From Anaerolineae bacterium (GTDB lineage Bacteria; Chloroflexota; Anaerolineae; Aggregatilineales; Aggregatilineaceae): 41,574 nt of DNA. Below, in pieces: positions 1 to 10,161 of the stretch. Where the stretch lies: NCBI GenBank assembly GCA_016934195.1, contig JAFGTJ010000111.1, positions 1 to 41,574 on the forward strand. Reading direction: 5' to 3'. Under the pieces are notes generated by a model that saw nothing but the letters and a program-made list of their open reading frames with translations, was not told the DNA's origin and searched no databases. Position 1 is the first letter of the stretch. Every line of letters starts with the position of its first letter. The translations under genes were made by a program, and so were the position numbers.

Positions 1-250
1 CCAGGGCGTACTGTTCTTCCTCAATCTGATCGAGACGCCCGGCTTTTTCCATGTCGGCAATCGCTTCGCGGTGCTTCTTGACCTCAGACATGAGCACATC
101 CATCACATCGCTGTCGGTCAATTCTTCCCGCGTATCAACCTCAACCTGCTTGAACGCCGCCATCAACATACGCAAGACCTGCCGCCGGTCCGCGTCGCCG
201 GATTTCATGGCGGCTTTCAAATCCTGTTGAATCTGCTGTTTGGGATTCAT
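1..250 (-). CDS. GatB/YqeY domain protein (3' part cut by window edge)
   Basis: Minus-strand reading from CAT at 248-250: MNPKQQIQQDLKAAMKSGDADRRQVLRMLMAAFKQVEVDTREELTDSDVMDVLMSEVKKHREAI..., typical YqeY N-terminus; no stop before the window edge. Not in the supplied ORF track. Confidence 0.85.
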   Translation of the reverse strand, partial: MNPKQQIQQDLKAAMKSGDADRRQVLRMLMAAFKQVEVDTREELTDSDVMDVLMSEVKKHREAIADMEKAGRLDQIEEEQYAL

Positions 251-320
251 AATTTTCACTCCTCCTGACACCCCGCATTATAACGGCGGGCCGGACCTGA
301 CGCCAACCTGCCCTACGCGC

Positions 321-662
321 TTATCCCGGCGGCCACGTCATGCGGCGTCCGGCCAACAGGTGCAGGTGCGTATGAAAGACCGATTGCCCACCATCGCGCC
401 CCTGGTTGAGCACCAGCCGGTAGCCGTTATCCGCGATCCCTTCCTGGCGCGCGATCCGGGCAGCAACGGCTACCAGATGACCAATAATGCCCTCATTGGC
501 GACGTCTACATCCAGCGGGCCGGAGATGTGATCACGGGGAATGATCAGAATATGGACCGGCGCTTGTGGATTCACATCGTGGAATGCCACCACTCGATCA
601 TCTTCGTACACGATGCGAGCCGCTCGTTCACGGGCCGCGATCTCGCAAAAAATACAGATCAT
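321..662 (-). CDS. HIT family protein (HinT-like)
   Basis: MICIFCEIAARE...PVHILIIPRDHI...GQSVFHTHLHLLAGRRMTWPPG; HIT motif HTHLHLL. Start taken at the internal ATG (660-662 on the plus strand). Confidence 0.93.
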   Translation of the reverse strand: MICIFCEIAARERAARIVYEDDRVVAFHDVNPQAPVHILIIPRDHISGPLDVDVANEGIIGHLVAVAARIARQEGIADNGYRLVLNQGRDGGQSVFHTHLHLLAGRRMTWPPG

Positions 663-673
663 GGCGAGTCCTC

Positions 674-1972
674 TCAGGGCAAAACAAATTCCAGCGCAGC
701 GCGCAAACCGTGATACGCTGCCGAATCTGCGCGCACGGTCGTAATCATGTTGGTAAGCGGCCTGGGTGCGTCCATTTCCACGCGGATATAATGGTCGGTC
801 AGGCCGGTGTTGTGGAAAATACCTTCGGCAGAAACTCCCGTCACCTGCTCCCATAATACGCTGACATCGCGCCCGACAAATCGCGCCCAAAACCGCCGCG
901 CTCCCTCATCCGAAAGCGCCAGCAGTCGCGCACTGCGCGCTTTTTTCACGTCCGCCGGAACCTGTCCGGGCATTCGAGCCGCAACCGTCCCGGCGCGGGC
1001 CGAATACCGGAAAACGTGCAGTTTCATAAAATCCATAACGCGCACAAATTCGTAACCGGCCTCGAACTCGGCGTCCGTTTCGCCGGGAAACCCCGCGATC
1101 AAGTCGGTGCTGATCGCCAGATCGGGAATCTGCGCCCGTGCCGCCTCGACCAATGCACCAAACGCTGCCTGCGAGGTGCGCCGCCCCATCCGGCGCAGCG
1201 TGGCATCGCAGCCGCTCTGTAACGGCAAATGCAGGTGACGGCACAGCCGCGCATCAGTCCATAAACTGAAGAAATCCGGCGCGAGATCCCAGGGTTCCAG
1301 CGATGACAGTCGCAGCCGGGGAATGTCCGTTTGATCCAGGATGGCGCGGATCAATCCCGCCAAGCCATCGCGCTCACCGCGATCATGACCGTATGATCCC
1401 AGGTGTACGCCGGTCAGCACAGCTTCCTGATAACCGGACGCGGCCAATACCTGTATTTCGCGCACCACGTCATCCAATGGACGGCTGCGGCCCGGCCCGC
1501 GCGCGATGGTCGTGACGCAGAACGTGCAGCGATTGTTGCAGCCGTCCTGTACCTTCACAAAGGCGCGCGTCCGTCCTAACGCGCCGGATGCAAATTCACG
1601 ATCCAGCGGCTCCCGGTCAAATATATCGAGCGGCGTATCACTAATCAGCACCAGCGGAACCAACCGGTCCTTGTCGATATTGTCCACGATACGGACTACA
1701 CCCGGCAGCGATTCCACCGCATCCGGCGACACGTGCGCGTAACACCCGGTCGCTACAATCTCCGCGCCGGGATTGTCCCGGTTCAGGCGGCGAATCATGG
1801 TGCGGCTGGACCGCGCCGCCTCGCGGGTGACGGTGCAGGTATTCACCACACATAGATCGGCTTCGGCGGCTGAACCGACAATGGTATGCCCCGCCTGCCG
1901 GAACTGACGCGCAATGGTTTCGATCTCACTTTGGTTCAACCGGCAGCCGGTCGTTTCCAGATAAACGTTCAC
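674..1972 (-). CDS. mtaB: tRNA t6A37 methylthiotransferase (MtaB-type radical SAM)
   Basis: CVVNTCTVTREAARSSRTMIRRLNR and DGCNNRCTFCVTTIARGPGRSR radical-SAM motifs; overall MiaB/MtaB architecture. Confidence 0.92.
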   Translation of the reverse strand: MNVYLETTGCRLNQSEIETIARQFRQAGHTIVGSAAEADLCVVNTCTVTREAARSSRTMIRRLNRDNPGAEIVATGCYAHVSPDAVESLPGVVRIVDNIDKDRLVPLVLISDTPLDIFDREPLDREFASGALGRTRAFVKVQDGCNNRCTFCVTTIARGPGRSRPLDDVVREIQVLAASGYQEAVLTGVHLGSYGHDRGERDGLAGLIRAILDQTDIPRLRLSSLEPWDLAPDFFSLWTDARLCRHLHLPLQSGCDATLRRMGRRTSQAAFGALVEAARAQIPDLAISTDLIAGFPGETDAEFEAGYEFVRVMDFMKLHVFRYSARAGTVAARMPGQVPADVKKARSARLLALSDEGARRFWARFVGRDVSVLWEQVTGVSAEGIFHNTGLTDHYIRVEMDAPRPLTNMITTVRADSAAYHGLRAALEFVLP

Positions 1973-1975
1973 AAG

Positions 1976-3325
1976 TTATTCTGGCTCCGGTCCTACGATC
2001 AACACATCGTCAAATGCGATCACCACCGGGGCGCTGAGATCACTGCTGCTGCCTGCCGCCAACGCGATCCGCCCCTGCCGGAACGTATCATCATGGTATA
2101 CATACGTCGGCTCGGAGGTATCACACACCCCTGGCTCAAAAAGGTTCCAATCGCTGTTTTCGTACTCGCCTTTTAAGCACAACGGGGCCGGTTGGCCGTT
2201 GATGAAAAACCAGAACGTATCACCGCGCGCCACAATGCGAATTGTATTGGCGGCGTTCTCCTGGCGCACGATATCGGACAGACCCCATTCGCTGATCGTT
2301 TCCTGGCTGTCGCCCTGCACTTTTTCCAGCGAGTAGTAGCCGTCGCTGCTGATGCGGAACAGCAAAAAATGTTCCTCGTCCTGGTAGCGGAACATCACGC
2401 CTAACTGGTTATCCAGCGGGCCAGAAACACGCTGCGTCGTCACGCGAAAGTCCATATCGCGGAACTTGCGATTCAGCGTGGACCACAACACTTTTTGGGA
2501 TTCGACGGCACTGTAGGTCACGGCCAGCGCCGATCCGTCTACCGGGTGATACGCTCCCACCCCGGTGGTCAACCCCAACTGATCGGCGGGGACCGTTTCG
2601 GCAGCATCGCGCCCGGTGAAGATATCCCACTCATCGTTGAAGTCATCAAACATCGTGGCGTACAGCAGTTCGCCGGGATCAGGTTGATCAATGGGCCATT
2701 CGTACAATTCATCGGTCACGATTCCCAGCGTCACGCCTAACCCGATCACGAGCAATACCGCCAACACGACTCCGGCCACCGTCAAGTGATACAACGTCGT
2801 GCCCGGTTCGGCGCGCCGGTCGCGCACTACCCGCGAAAATGAGACAATTCCATACCACAGCGTCAACACAAACTGCCCAAACAACACCACCGCCACCGCG
2901 CGTACCGCCCAGGGCACATTGCGCACCGCGTCCCCGATCACGCTGCTGCCCGCTTCCGGCGGATTGGACGCCAGCCACCACAAAAACACCGCCGCGCCCC
3001 CACTTGCCACCAGCAGCAGCACCGCCGCCAGCCGCACGCCCCATAACCGCGCGCGATTCGCCGCGTGGAGTAAAATCAAGCCAGCCAGCGCCAGGAACAC
3101 AATCAACGGAGTCTGGAGCTGCATCCCGGCCTCGTAGATATCGCGGGGGCGTTCGATACGCAGGCTCCAACCCACGTCAATACGCCGGAATTCCAACCAG
3201 TACAAATACCCGGCGAACCCGACCGCGCTCAATACCAGCAGCAGCCCGATCACCAGAAAGTGCCACCGCATCAGGAACAGAGTCCGGCCCAGCCAGCGGG
3301 GAGATGACTCTAATCGTTCGTTCAT
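1976..3325 (-). CDS. Multi-pass membrane protein with C-terminal ConA/LamG-like beta-sandwich domain
   Basis: Four or more hydrophobic segments, then LLYATMFDDFNDEWDIF...QLGVMFRYQDEEHFLLFRISSDGYYSLEK...FFINGQPA...IALAAGSSS...IAFDDVLIV, typical of DUF1080/LamG-like folds. Confidence 0.7.
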   Translation of the reverse strand: MNERLESSPRWLGRTLFLMRWHFLVIGLLLVLSAVGFAGYLYWLEFRRIDVGWSLRIERPRDIYEAGMQLQTPLIVFLALAGLILLHAANRARLWGVRLAAVLLLVASGGAAVFLWWLASNPPEAGSSVIGDAVRNVPWAVRAVAVVLFGQFVLTLWYGIVSFSRVVRDRRAEPGTTLYHLTVAGVVLAVLLVIGLGVTLGIVTDELYEWPIDQPDPGELLYATMFDDFNDEWDIFTGRDAAETVPADQLGLTTGVGAYHPVDGSALAVTYSAVESQKVLWSTLNRKFRDMDFRVTTQRVSGPLDNQLGVMFRYQDEEHFLLFRISSDGYYSLEKVQGDSQETISEWGLSDIVRQENAANTIRIVARGDTFWFFINGQPAPLCLKGEYENSDWNLFEPGVCDTSEPTYVYHDDTFRQGRIALAAGSSSDLSAPVVIAFDDVLIVGPEPE

Positions 3326-3981
3326 GAATCGCGTGCCCCGGTTAAACTCGTCACCATCACATTATCGAAAGCCACTTCGACGTATCCATGCCCGGCCTGA
3401 GCGATCAGGCCGAACGTTCCGCGCACGGATTCCGGTTCAACCATCACCAAACCGGATTCCAGATCATCAATCCATACCGTGAGTTGGTCCCCACGTATGT
3501 CCACACGCAGCCGGAGCAGCGGCTCACCGGGATCACGCTCGACTGGCTCGGCATCCTCCGGCGTCAGGTCAAGCCACTCGCCCGCGTCATGTTGCAGCCA
3601 ACGCCACGCGCCTGCCGGATCGACTACCAGCGCGAAAAAACGATCCTGGTCTGTGTATCCCAACACGATCCCGGCCCATGAGTCGGTGCTGCCGTCTAGA
3701 AACACCACCTCAACCTGAAAACTGTAATCCACCAGCGGCGCGTCAAAATCCGGCACCGACCAAGCAAACGCACCCGGCGACACAATACGCGCGTTCAGTG
3801 TATCGTCTTGATAACGTACCGCCGCTTTGGGCGACCGTTTTTCCTCCCAACGACGGCTGTAAGTAGCGAAATCGTCCTCGAACAGCAGAATACCACCCGG
3901 CGGCGGAGTCCCGGTTTGCGCGTGTACGCCACCGACCGCTAACACCATGACACCCACGACCAACAGCGCAACCAATCGCAT
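3322..3981 (-). CDS. Secreted ConA/LamG-like domain protein
   Basis: Signal peptide MRLVALLVVGVMVLAVGGVHAQ; LLFEDDFATYSRRWEEKRS...SWAGIVLGYTDQDRFFALVVDPAGAWRW...FGLIAQAGHGYVEVAFDNVMV. Overlaps the next gene by 4 nt. Confidence 0.7.
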   Translation of the reverse strand: MRLVALLVVGVMVLAVGGVHAQTGTPPPGGILLFEDDFATYSRRWEEKRSPKAAVRYQDDTLNARIVSPGAFAWSVPDFDAPLVDYSFQVEVVFLDGSTDSWAGIVLGYTDQDRFFALVVDPAGAWRWLQHDAGEWLDLTPEDAEPVERDPGEPLLRLRVDIRGDQLTVWIDDLESGLVMVEPESVRGTFGLIAQAGHGYVEVAFDNVMVTSLTGARDS

Positions 3982-3993
3982 GACCTGTACCCT

Positions 3994-5412
3994 CTAACCA
4001 CTACCCAGGCGGCGCAGCGCGCGCGCTGCCAGCAAACCGAATCCTTCGTCCGGGCCAAGCGTGTCCACCACAAACCAATACGAGTCCGATGCACCGTCCA
4101 GATCACCCTGGCGTTCCAACACCACGCCGAAATAATACCGACTGCGCGGCTGATCGGGATTTTGGGAAACCGCCGTATTGAGTTCCTGGTATGCACGCTC
4201 AGTATCCCCGGTCTGGTAATATGCCCACCCCACACTGGCACGAATATCAGCGTCAGCGGGAAATTGTCCGGCAGCGCGCTCGATCACATCCAGCCCAACC
4301 GCTTCCAACTGAAACCCGGTATCGGCGTAAAACGCCGCCAGCAGCCGGACCCACTCCACATCCTGGGGAGCCAATTCGACCGCGCGTGTGAGCCACTGTT
4401 CCGCCCCCACAAAATCGCTCATGTTCTGTAATTCCGTGCCGACTTCCGCCGCCAATGCCGGATTTTCTGGCGCAAGCCAATATGCCCGCGTAAACGCATC
4501 ATACGCCTGCCGGTGTTCTTGCACCAGCCGCCAATGCTGGCCCAAAATATAATACAGCAGCGGATCGTTAGGCGACATCGCCAGCGCCGCCTCAATATCC
4601 GGCAGTCCGTCGCCGCCCTGCTGATCGCGCACAAAACCCAGGTACGCCAGCGCCGCCGGATTAACAGCGTTCGCCTCTAACGCCATCTGGAGGGCCTGCT
4701 CCGCGAACGGCCACTCACCCAACCCGACCAGCGTGATTCCCAGGTAAGTAAGGGCATCCGTGCGCGACTGTGTGCCATAAGCGTCCAATGCCTGGGTCAC
4801 AGCGCGGGCCGCCACAGTATAAGCCGGATCATGCTCAGCCCGCAGCAAATAATCCCGTGCCAGATCGGGCGCTTGTGGAGCCAGCAGCAGCCCCAACTGG
4901 TAAGCGGACTGGGCGTCGGTAGCGTCCAGCGTGAGTAGTTGAGCGAGGGTGGTTTCGGCGTTGGGCCAATCCAGCCGCGCGATCTGTTCCTGGGCCAATG
5001 CGCGCAGTTCACGCGGATCATTTGCCGCTGAAACATACAACAACGCGCTGGCGTAAACGTCCTCGCCGCTGTGCGTCAGGATCGCGGCCAATTGATCGCG
5101 GCGGGCGGCGTTCCAACCGTCCTGATCGGCCAGGACATACAGGTAGACACGCGCATCATCGTACAATCCGGCCTCCACACTGACCCGGACCAGATGTTCC
5201 CACAAGGCAGGCTGCGGCGCGACGTAGCTCAAGGCGCGGCTGTAAACATCGAATGCGACCCGGTAATCCCCGGCCAGCATCGCCTGATCGCCCATACTCC
5301 GCCACTGGATAACTTGCTGCGCGGACGGGGCCGGGTGAACTACCATCAAAAACACAGCCACCACCAGCACACGGGCGGCGATGGCTGCTGCACGATTAGA
5401 CCAGGACGCCAT
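3994..5412 (-). CDS. Secreted or anchored tetratricopeptide repeat protein
   Basis: N-terminal signal/TM segment; many 34-residue TPR-like helical repeats (GDYRVAFDVYSRAL, AYYQTGDTERAYQELNTAV, ERQGDLDGASDSYWFV). Confidence 0.8.
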   Translation of the reverse strand: MASWSNRAAAIAARVLVVAVFLMVVHPAPSAQQVIQWRSMGDQAMLAGDYRVAFDVYSRALSYVAPQPALWEHLVRVSVEAGLYDDARVYLYVLADQDGWNAARRDQLAAILTHSGEDVYASALLYVSAANDPRELRALAQEQIARLDWPNAETTLAQLLTLDATDAQSAYQLGLLLAPQAPDLARDYLLRAEHDPAYTVAARAVTQALDAYGTQSRTDALTYLGITLVGLGEWPFAEQALQMALEANAVNPAALAYLGFVRDQQGGDGLPDIEAALAMSPNDPLLYYILGQHWRLVQEHRQAYDAFTRAYWLAPENPALAAEVGTELQNMSDFVGAEQWLTRAVELAPQDVEWVRLLAAFYADTGFQLEAVGLDVIERAAGQFPADADIRASVGWAYYQTGDTERAYQELNTAVSQNPDQPRSRYYFGVVLERQGDLDGASDSYWFVVDTLGPDEGFGLLAARALRRLGSG

Positions 5413-5417
5413 ACGCG

Positions 5418-5921
5418 CTATTTCTGGGAAAGATTCAAGGCTTGCGCCACAATCTTTTCGATATCACCGGGGCTGAAAGGCTTAATCAGGTAGCTTTCAA
5501 TGCCTTGCAGCTTACCCATTAAGCGGTTGGCCGGGTCGCCATAGGCGGTAATGATGATGATCATCGGTGTCTCGCCGCCGCGCTGCTGTTCCCGGATGGT
5601 GTCGAGCACTTTCCACCCATTGGTATCGGGCAGCGCGATGTCCAGAATGATCAGGTCAGGTTTTTCGGTTTCATAGATCGTTAACGCCTTATCGCCGTGT
5701 GTTTCGTGAAACACCTTCAGATTGAGGCGTTCCAGCGTCACCTGGATGATCTCGGCCAATTCCTCGGTGTCTTCGACAATCAATACCGTATGCGTCGGAT
5801 CAGGACGAGTCTCGATCTTCTCCTCTGCTGCCGGTTGCTTTTCGGCAGCATCTTTTGCTGCCGGGTCTGCTGCCCCGTTCTTTTTGTGCCCGTTGGATTT
5901 TGTCTCTGACACGTCACCCAT
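5418..5921 (-). CDS. Stand-alone response regulator receiver protein
   Basis: TVLIVEDTEELAEIIQVTLERLN...KPDLIILDIALPDTNGWKVLDTIRE...IIIITAYGDP...YLIKPFSP; conserved D/D/T/K. Start set at MGDVSETKS. Confidence 0.92.
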   Translation of the reverse strand: MGDVSETKSNGHKKNGAADPAAKDAAEKQPAAEEKIETRPDPTHTVLIVEDTEELAEIIQVTLERLNLKVFHETHGDKALTIYETEKPDLIILDIALPDTNGWKVLDTIREQQRGGETPMIIIITAYGDPANRLMGKLQGIESYLIKPFSPGDIEKIVAQALNLSQK

Positions 5922-6108
5922 AATAAATATCCTCGTGCTGCCACCACGCCCAAACAAATCAAACGTCATTATAACATATCCAGACTAACTCTTTTCAAAT
6001 TGCGAACGCAGAACACCAGTGCTAAAATGCGATCAAGGGCTTTTTGATTAGCGCCCTTTGTGATATGATCAGCGGGGTTCCCTGGTAGCAGAGGCATTTG
6101 ATATTTTA

Positions 6109-9063
6109 ATGACGAAAAAACCGACCGCCAACGACGGGCGTTCTAAGTCGCGTTCTACGTCTGGTACAACAACCCAAAAACCTGCCCAGAAAAAGACAAC
6201 AACCCAAAAACCGACGCCATCCGGCACGCGGGAATCCGGTTCTGGTTCCAGTAAGCAATCATCGCGCACCAGTCCCCAAACGAGTACCCGTACTCGCACC
6301 CCGGCCAAAAAACAAACTCCGCGTGTGCGCAAGACACAACGGCCCAGTATCACACGGCGGGCCAGCAGTGTACAGCGTTTTAACAATGGGATGCAGCGTT
6401 TGGGTAACGGGCTGGTATCAGTTGTTCGTACAGTGAGCGACCCGGCATTCTGGCAGCGCGCCATCCAAAAACTGCCGCCCTGGATCGACGAATTAGGCGC
6501 GATCCTGCTGGTCGTGATGGGCGCGGTCATGTTCACCGCGCTGCTCAATACCAACACCGAAACCGGGCTGTCAGCGGCGCTCCGCGACCTGCTGCGCCAG
6601 ATTTTTGGATATGGGGCGTTCATTGCGTCCCTGAGCGTGCTGGCAAGCGGCGTAATCCTGCTGCTGCCCAAATTTGGAATCAGGCCCCAATTGGGATGGG
6701 GACGCCTTGTTGCCATTGAAGTCGCATTCGGCGCATTCATGGCGCTGCTGCACCTGATCGCCAATGATCCCGAAGCGCGCGCCCTGGCCCGCGAAGGCAA
6801 CGGCGGCGGGTTCCTGGGATGGGCGCTGAGTGAAACTACTATGACCCTGGTTGGACACACCCTGTCGATTACAATCTGGAGCATCTTGCTGACCGCTGGC
6901 CTGATCCTGGCATCCGGGCTGCGCCGCCGTCACCTGTTGGCCGGGATCGCATGGATCAGCTACCAATTACAGGATCGCATGGATCGCCTGAACGCCATGC
7001 CCCCTGAGTCGCACATATCCTTCGAGCCGGAACCGGCCATCATGCCCGAACCCGCTGCGCCCCACCCCAACCCGGACGAATGGCAGGTTCGCACCATGAC
7101 GCCGCCCCCGGCTGCGCCAGTGGTCAAGCCCTCATCTCCATCCATTCCGCCGGTCACAGTACCCGCCGTCGTCGCTGCTGCGCCAACGGCCTTGGCGCTT
7201 GATGCCACAAAGTCCGGCGCAAAAGCCAATGGAACACAAATCCCGGCTGATGTGGAAGAACCAGAACCAGCCCAGGCTGACGAGCCAAAACAGGAACCGC
7301 CGCCGCGCCCCCTGTCCAAAAAAGAAAGACAAGAGTTGGTCGCTCAGACCCGGCTCAAACTCGGCGCGGCAAATGGTCGCAGCCTGGTTGCTCCCGGCGA
7401 ACCCGGCGAACGCGAGTCGGTTGTACCGCGTGACCTGCTGCCGGATGCGCGCGTCGTCCCGGCAGCGCCGCGCGCGCGCGTGCATCGTCCCAAAAACGAG
7501 CCGTCCGAACGCTATTTCACGGTCGAGGATTTCCGCGAAGTGAAAAAAACCGGCAAGCGGGATGCCACGCTGCCCGAATTGGAGATGCTCACCGACATCG
7601 AACTGAACAAGCCGACGGAAGAGGAAATTAACACCAACGCCAAGATCATCAAACATACGCTGTTGGAATTTGATGTTGAAACCGAAGTCATTGATGTGAA
7701 GGTCGGGCCAACGGTCACGCAGTACGCCGTTTCACCGTATACCGAAACGGTGACGGAAGATGGCGAGCGCATCCTCAACCGGGTGCGTGTCAGCCAGATC
7801 GCCAACCTGTCCAATGACCTGGCGCTGGCGCTCTCGGCCAAACGTCTGCGCATTCAGGCCCCGGTGCCGGGCCATTCCTACGTGGGCGTGGAAGTGCCGA
7901 ACCGCTATCCGAGCACCGTCGCGCTGCGGCCCGTGCTGGAATCGGCCAATTACTACAAGCACCGGGATAAACCGCTGGCGCTGCCACTGGGCCGGGATGT
8001 ATCGGGCGAACCGTTTATCGCGGACCTGCAAACCATGCCGCACCTGCTGATCGCGGGCACTACCGGGTCCGGCAAATCGATCATGCTGGCGGCAATGACA
8101 ACGGCCTTTGTGCTGAATAACACGCCCGACAAGGTGCGGTTGGTGCTGCTCGATCCGAAGATGGTGGAATTGAGCCGTTTCAACGGCCTGCCCCACCTGC
8201 TCGGCCCGGTCGAAACCGAACTGGACCGTATTATCGGCGTATTGCGGTGGGCTACCCGCGAAATGGATCGCCGCTACAAACTGCTGGAAAAAGAAGCGGC
8301 CCGCAACCTGGAAACTTACAACAAGTCACTGGGCCGCCGACGCAAAGACGAACACTTGCCCTACATCGTGGTCATCATTGACGAGATCGGGGATTTGATG
8401 ATGCAGCGGCCCGACGAAACCGAGCGCACGCTGACCCGGCTGGCACAAATGGCGCGGGCGGTGGGCATTCATCTGATGGTCGCCACCCAGCGCCCCAGCG
8501 TGGACGTGATCACGGGCCTGATCAAAGCCAACTTCCCGGCCCGCATCTCATTTGCCGTCGCATCCGGGATCGACTCTCGCGTGATCCTGGACGCGAACGG
8601 GGCCGAAACCCTGATGGGTCGGGGCGATATGCTGTTCCTGGCTCCCGATGCCGCAGGACCGCAGCGCGTCCAGGGCTGTTATGTGGCGGACGAAGAGGTG
8701 AACGCCGTCGTCGATTACTGGCGCGAATGGCACCAAAACCAGTTCGAGGCCGGTGAAGCCGACGCGCGCCAGATCGCGCCCTGGGAACGTGGTATGACCC
8801 GGCGCGAAGTCCTGGCCGAAACCGATCCGATGCTGGAAGACGCGATTGAACTCGTGATTGACGAGGGAGAAGCGTCGGCCTCGCTCATCCAGCGGCGGCT
8901 GGGATTGGGCTACCCGCGCGCGGCGCGCATCATCGACCTGCTGCACGAAATCGGCGTGATCGGGCCGCCGCGCGCAGGCGGGCGATCCCGTGACGTGTTG
9001 TTCAAACCCGGCGAAGACCCATTCAAAAAACTGGTCGATAAACGGCTCAACACCCCCAAATAG
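6109..9063 (+). CDS. ftsK: DNA translocase FtsK/SpoIIIE
   Basis: N-terminal TM segments, Walker A LIAGTTGSGKSIMLAAM, IVVIIDEIGDLMM, ATQRPSVDVITGLIKANFPARISF, C-terminal gamma winged helix ASLIQRRLGLGYPRAARIIDLL. Confidence 0.97.
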   Translation: MTKKPTANDGRSKSRSTSGTTTQKPAQKKTTTQKPTPSGTRESGSGSSKQSSRTSPQTSTRTRTPAKKQTPRVRKTQRPSITRRASSVQRFNNGMQRLGNGLVSVVRTVSDPAFWQRAIQKLPPWIDELGAILLVVMGAVMFTALLNTNTETGLSAALRDLLRQIFGYGAFIASLSVLASGVILLLPKFGIRPQLGWGRLVAIEVAFGAFMALLHLIANDPEARALAREGNGGGFLGWALSETTMTLVGHTLSITIWSILLTAGLILASGLRRRHLLAGIAWISYQLQDRMDRLNAMPPESHISFEPEPAIMPEPAAPHPNPDEWQVRTMTPPPAAPVVKPSSPSIPPVTVPAVVAAAPTALALDATKSGAKANGTQIPADVEEPEPAQADEPKQEPPPRPLSKKERQELVAQTRLKLGAANGRSLVAPGEPGERESVVPRDLLPDARVVPAAPRARVHRPKNEPSERYFTVEDFREVKKTGKRDATLPELEMLTDIELNKPTEEEINTNAKIIKHTLLEFDVETEVIDVKVGPTVTQYAVSPYTETVTEDGERILNRVRVSQIANLSNDLALALSAKRLRIQAPVPGHSYVGVEVPNRYPSTVALRPVLESANYYKHRDKPLALPLGRDVSGEPFIADLQTMPHLLIAGTTGSGKSIMLAAMTTAFVLNNTPDKVRLVLLDPKMVELSRFNGLPHLLGPVETELDRIIGVLRWATREMDRRYKLLEKEAARNLETYNKSLGRRRKDEHLPYIVVIIDEIGDLMMQRPDETERTLTRLAQMARAVGIHLMVATQRPSVDVITGLIKANFPARISFAVASGIDSRVILDANGAETLMGRGDMLFLAPDAAGPQRVQGCYVADEEVNAVVDYWREWHQNQFEAGEADARQIAPWERGMTRREVLAETDPMLEDAIELVIDEGEASASLIQRRLGLGYPRAARIIDLLHEIGVIGPPRAGGRSRDVLFKPGEDPFKKLVDKRLNTPK

Positions 9064-9068
9064 GCCGG

Positions 9069-9100
9069 AACTGCGTGGCATAGACCGCGCAGTTTTTTTT
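9069..9100 (+). terminator. Rho-independent terminator after ftsK
   Basis: aactgcg(9069-9075)-loop-cgcagtt(9088-9094) followed by a T run to 9100. Confidence 0.8.
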
Positions 9101-9242
9101 GCCACGTTCCAGGCTGCTTTTCTCACTGCGCCGCAACGGGTTCGTCTTTAGCGGGTTTTTGTCTATTGATCTTTGGGTGCTAAATCGGTTAAGATACGCG
9201 GCGCGGTTGTTGTTGCTTGTCTGCGACTCCAGGAGGTTTTTT

Positions 9243-9902
9243 GTGTCCCTGCCCATTCGCATCGCCCCATCCATTTTGGCCGCCGATTTCACGCGGTTGG
9301 GCGAACAGATCGCCGCAGCGGAAGCCGCTGGCAGCGACCAGATTCACATTGATGTGATGGATGGGCGGTTTGTGCCGACTATTTCGATGGGACCCTTAAT
9401 CGTCAAGGCCGCACGCCGCGTCACCCAGCTTCCGTTAGACGTTCACCTGATGATTGTGGAACCTGAACGCCACATCGCCGCCTTTGCCGAAGCGGGCGCG
9501 GACAGCATCACCGTACACATCGAAACATGCCCACACCTGCACCGGATCGTCCAGCAAATCCGCGAGGCAGGCGCAAAACCCGCCGTCGCTCTGAATCCGC
9601 ACACACCGGCAGTGTTGGTCAAAGAAATTCTACCGTTCGTTGATATGATCCTGGTCATGACGGTCAATCCGGGCTATGGGGGGCAAACGTTCATCCCGGA
9701 AACACTGGCAAAAATCCGCGAACTGCGCGCCATGAGCACAACGGTAGATATCCAGGTAGACGGTGGAATCGATACCCAGACCGCGCCGCAAGTGGTTGCA
9801 CACGGCGCGAATGTGTTGGTAGCCGGAACTCTGATTTTTAGAACAGCCGAGAGCATTCATGCAGCGGTTCATGCGCTGCGCCAGGCCGCTGGTGAGGAAT
9901 AA
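9243..9902 (+). CDS. rpe: Ribulose-phosphate 3-epimerase
   Basis: IRIAPSILAADFTRLGEQ...DQIHIDVMDGRFVPTISMG...DVHLMIVEPE...VMTVNPGYGGQTFIPETLAKI...QVDGGID. GTG start at 9243 after an aggagg-like SD; the longer track ORF start is less likely. Confidence 0.95.
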   Translation: MSLPIRIAPSILAADFTRLGEQIAAAEAAGSDQIHIDVMDGRFVPTISMGPLIVKAARRVTQLPLDVHLMIVEPERHIAAFAEAGADSITVHIETCPHLHRIVQQIREAGAKPAVALNPHTPAVLVKEILPFVDMILVMTVNPGYGGQTFIPETLAKIRELRAMSTTVDIQVDGGIDTQTAPQVVAHGANVLVAGTLIFRTAESIHAAVHALRQAAGEE

Positions 9903-9929
9903 AAATAAAAGCCAGCGTAGAAGCTGGCT
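9898..9929 (-). terminator. Terminator hairpin downstream of rpmB (minus strand)
   Basis: AGCCAGC (9910-9916) / GCTGGCT (9923-9929); read on the minus strand it is followed by TTTTATTTTTATT. Confidence 0.7.
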
Positions 9930-9966
9930 CTTATGTGGTGAGCGGGCCGCCGGGCTATTCCTTCGA

Positions 9967-10161
9967 TTAGGAACGAACCTTGTCGTCCTTGCTCATGTTA
10001 CGAATGCAGCGGGCACACATATATTTGCTGACCAACTGACCGCCTTCCAGCACCTTGACACGCTGAATATTCGGCTTAAACTGGCGCTTGGTCTTGCGGT
10101 TCGAGTGGCTGACATTGTGCCCAAACTGGGGGGACTTGCCACAAACTTCACACTTTGCCAT
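9967..10161 (-). CDS. rpmB: 50S ribosomal protein L28 (Cys-containing type)
   Basis: [37 protein letters not shown]...YMCARCIRN. Confidence 0.96.
   Translation of the reverse strand: MAKCEVCGKSPQFGHNVSHSNRKTKRQFKPNIQRVKVLEGGQLVSKYMCARCIRNMSKDDKVRS

Noticed and set aside
6069-6884. 271-aa minus-strand ORF antisense to the ftsK 5' end
   Set aside because: Ser/Arg-rich shadow of the Thr/Pro/Lys-rich FtsK head; no domain.
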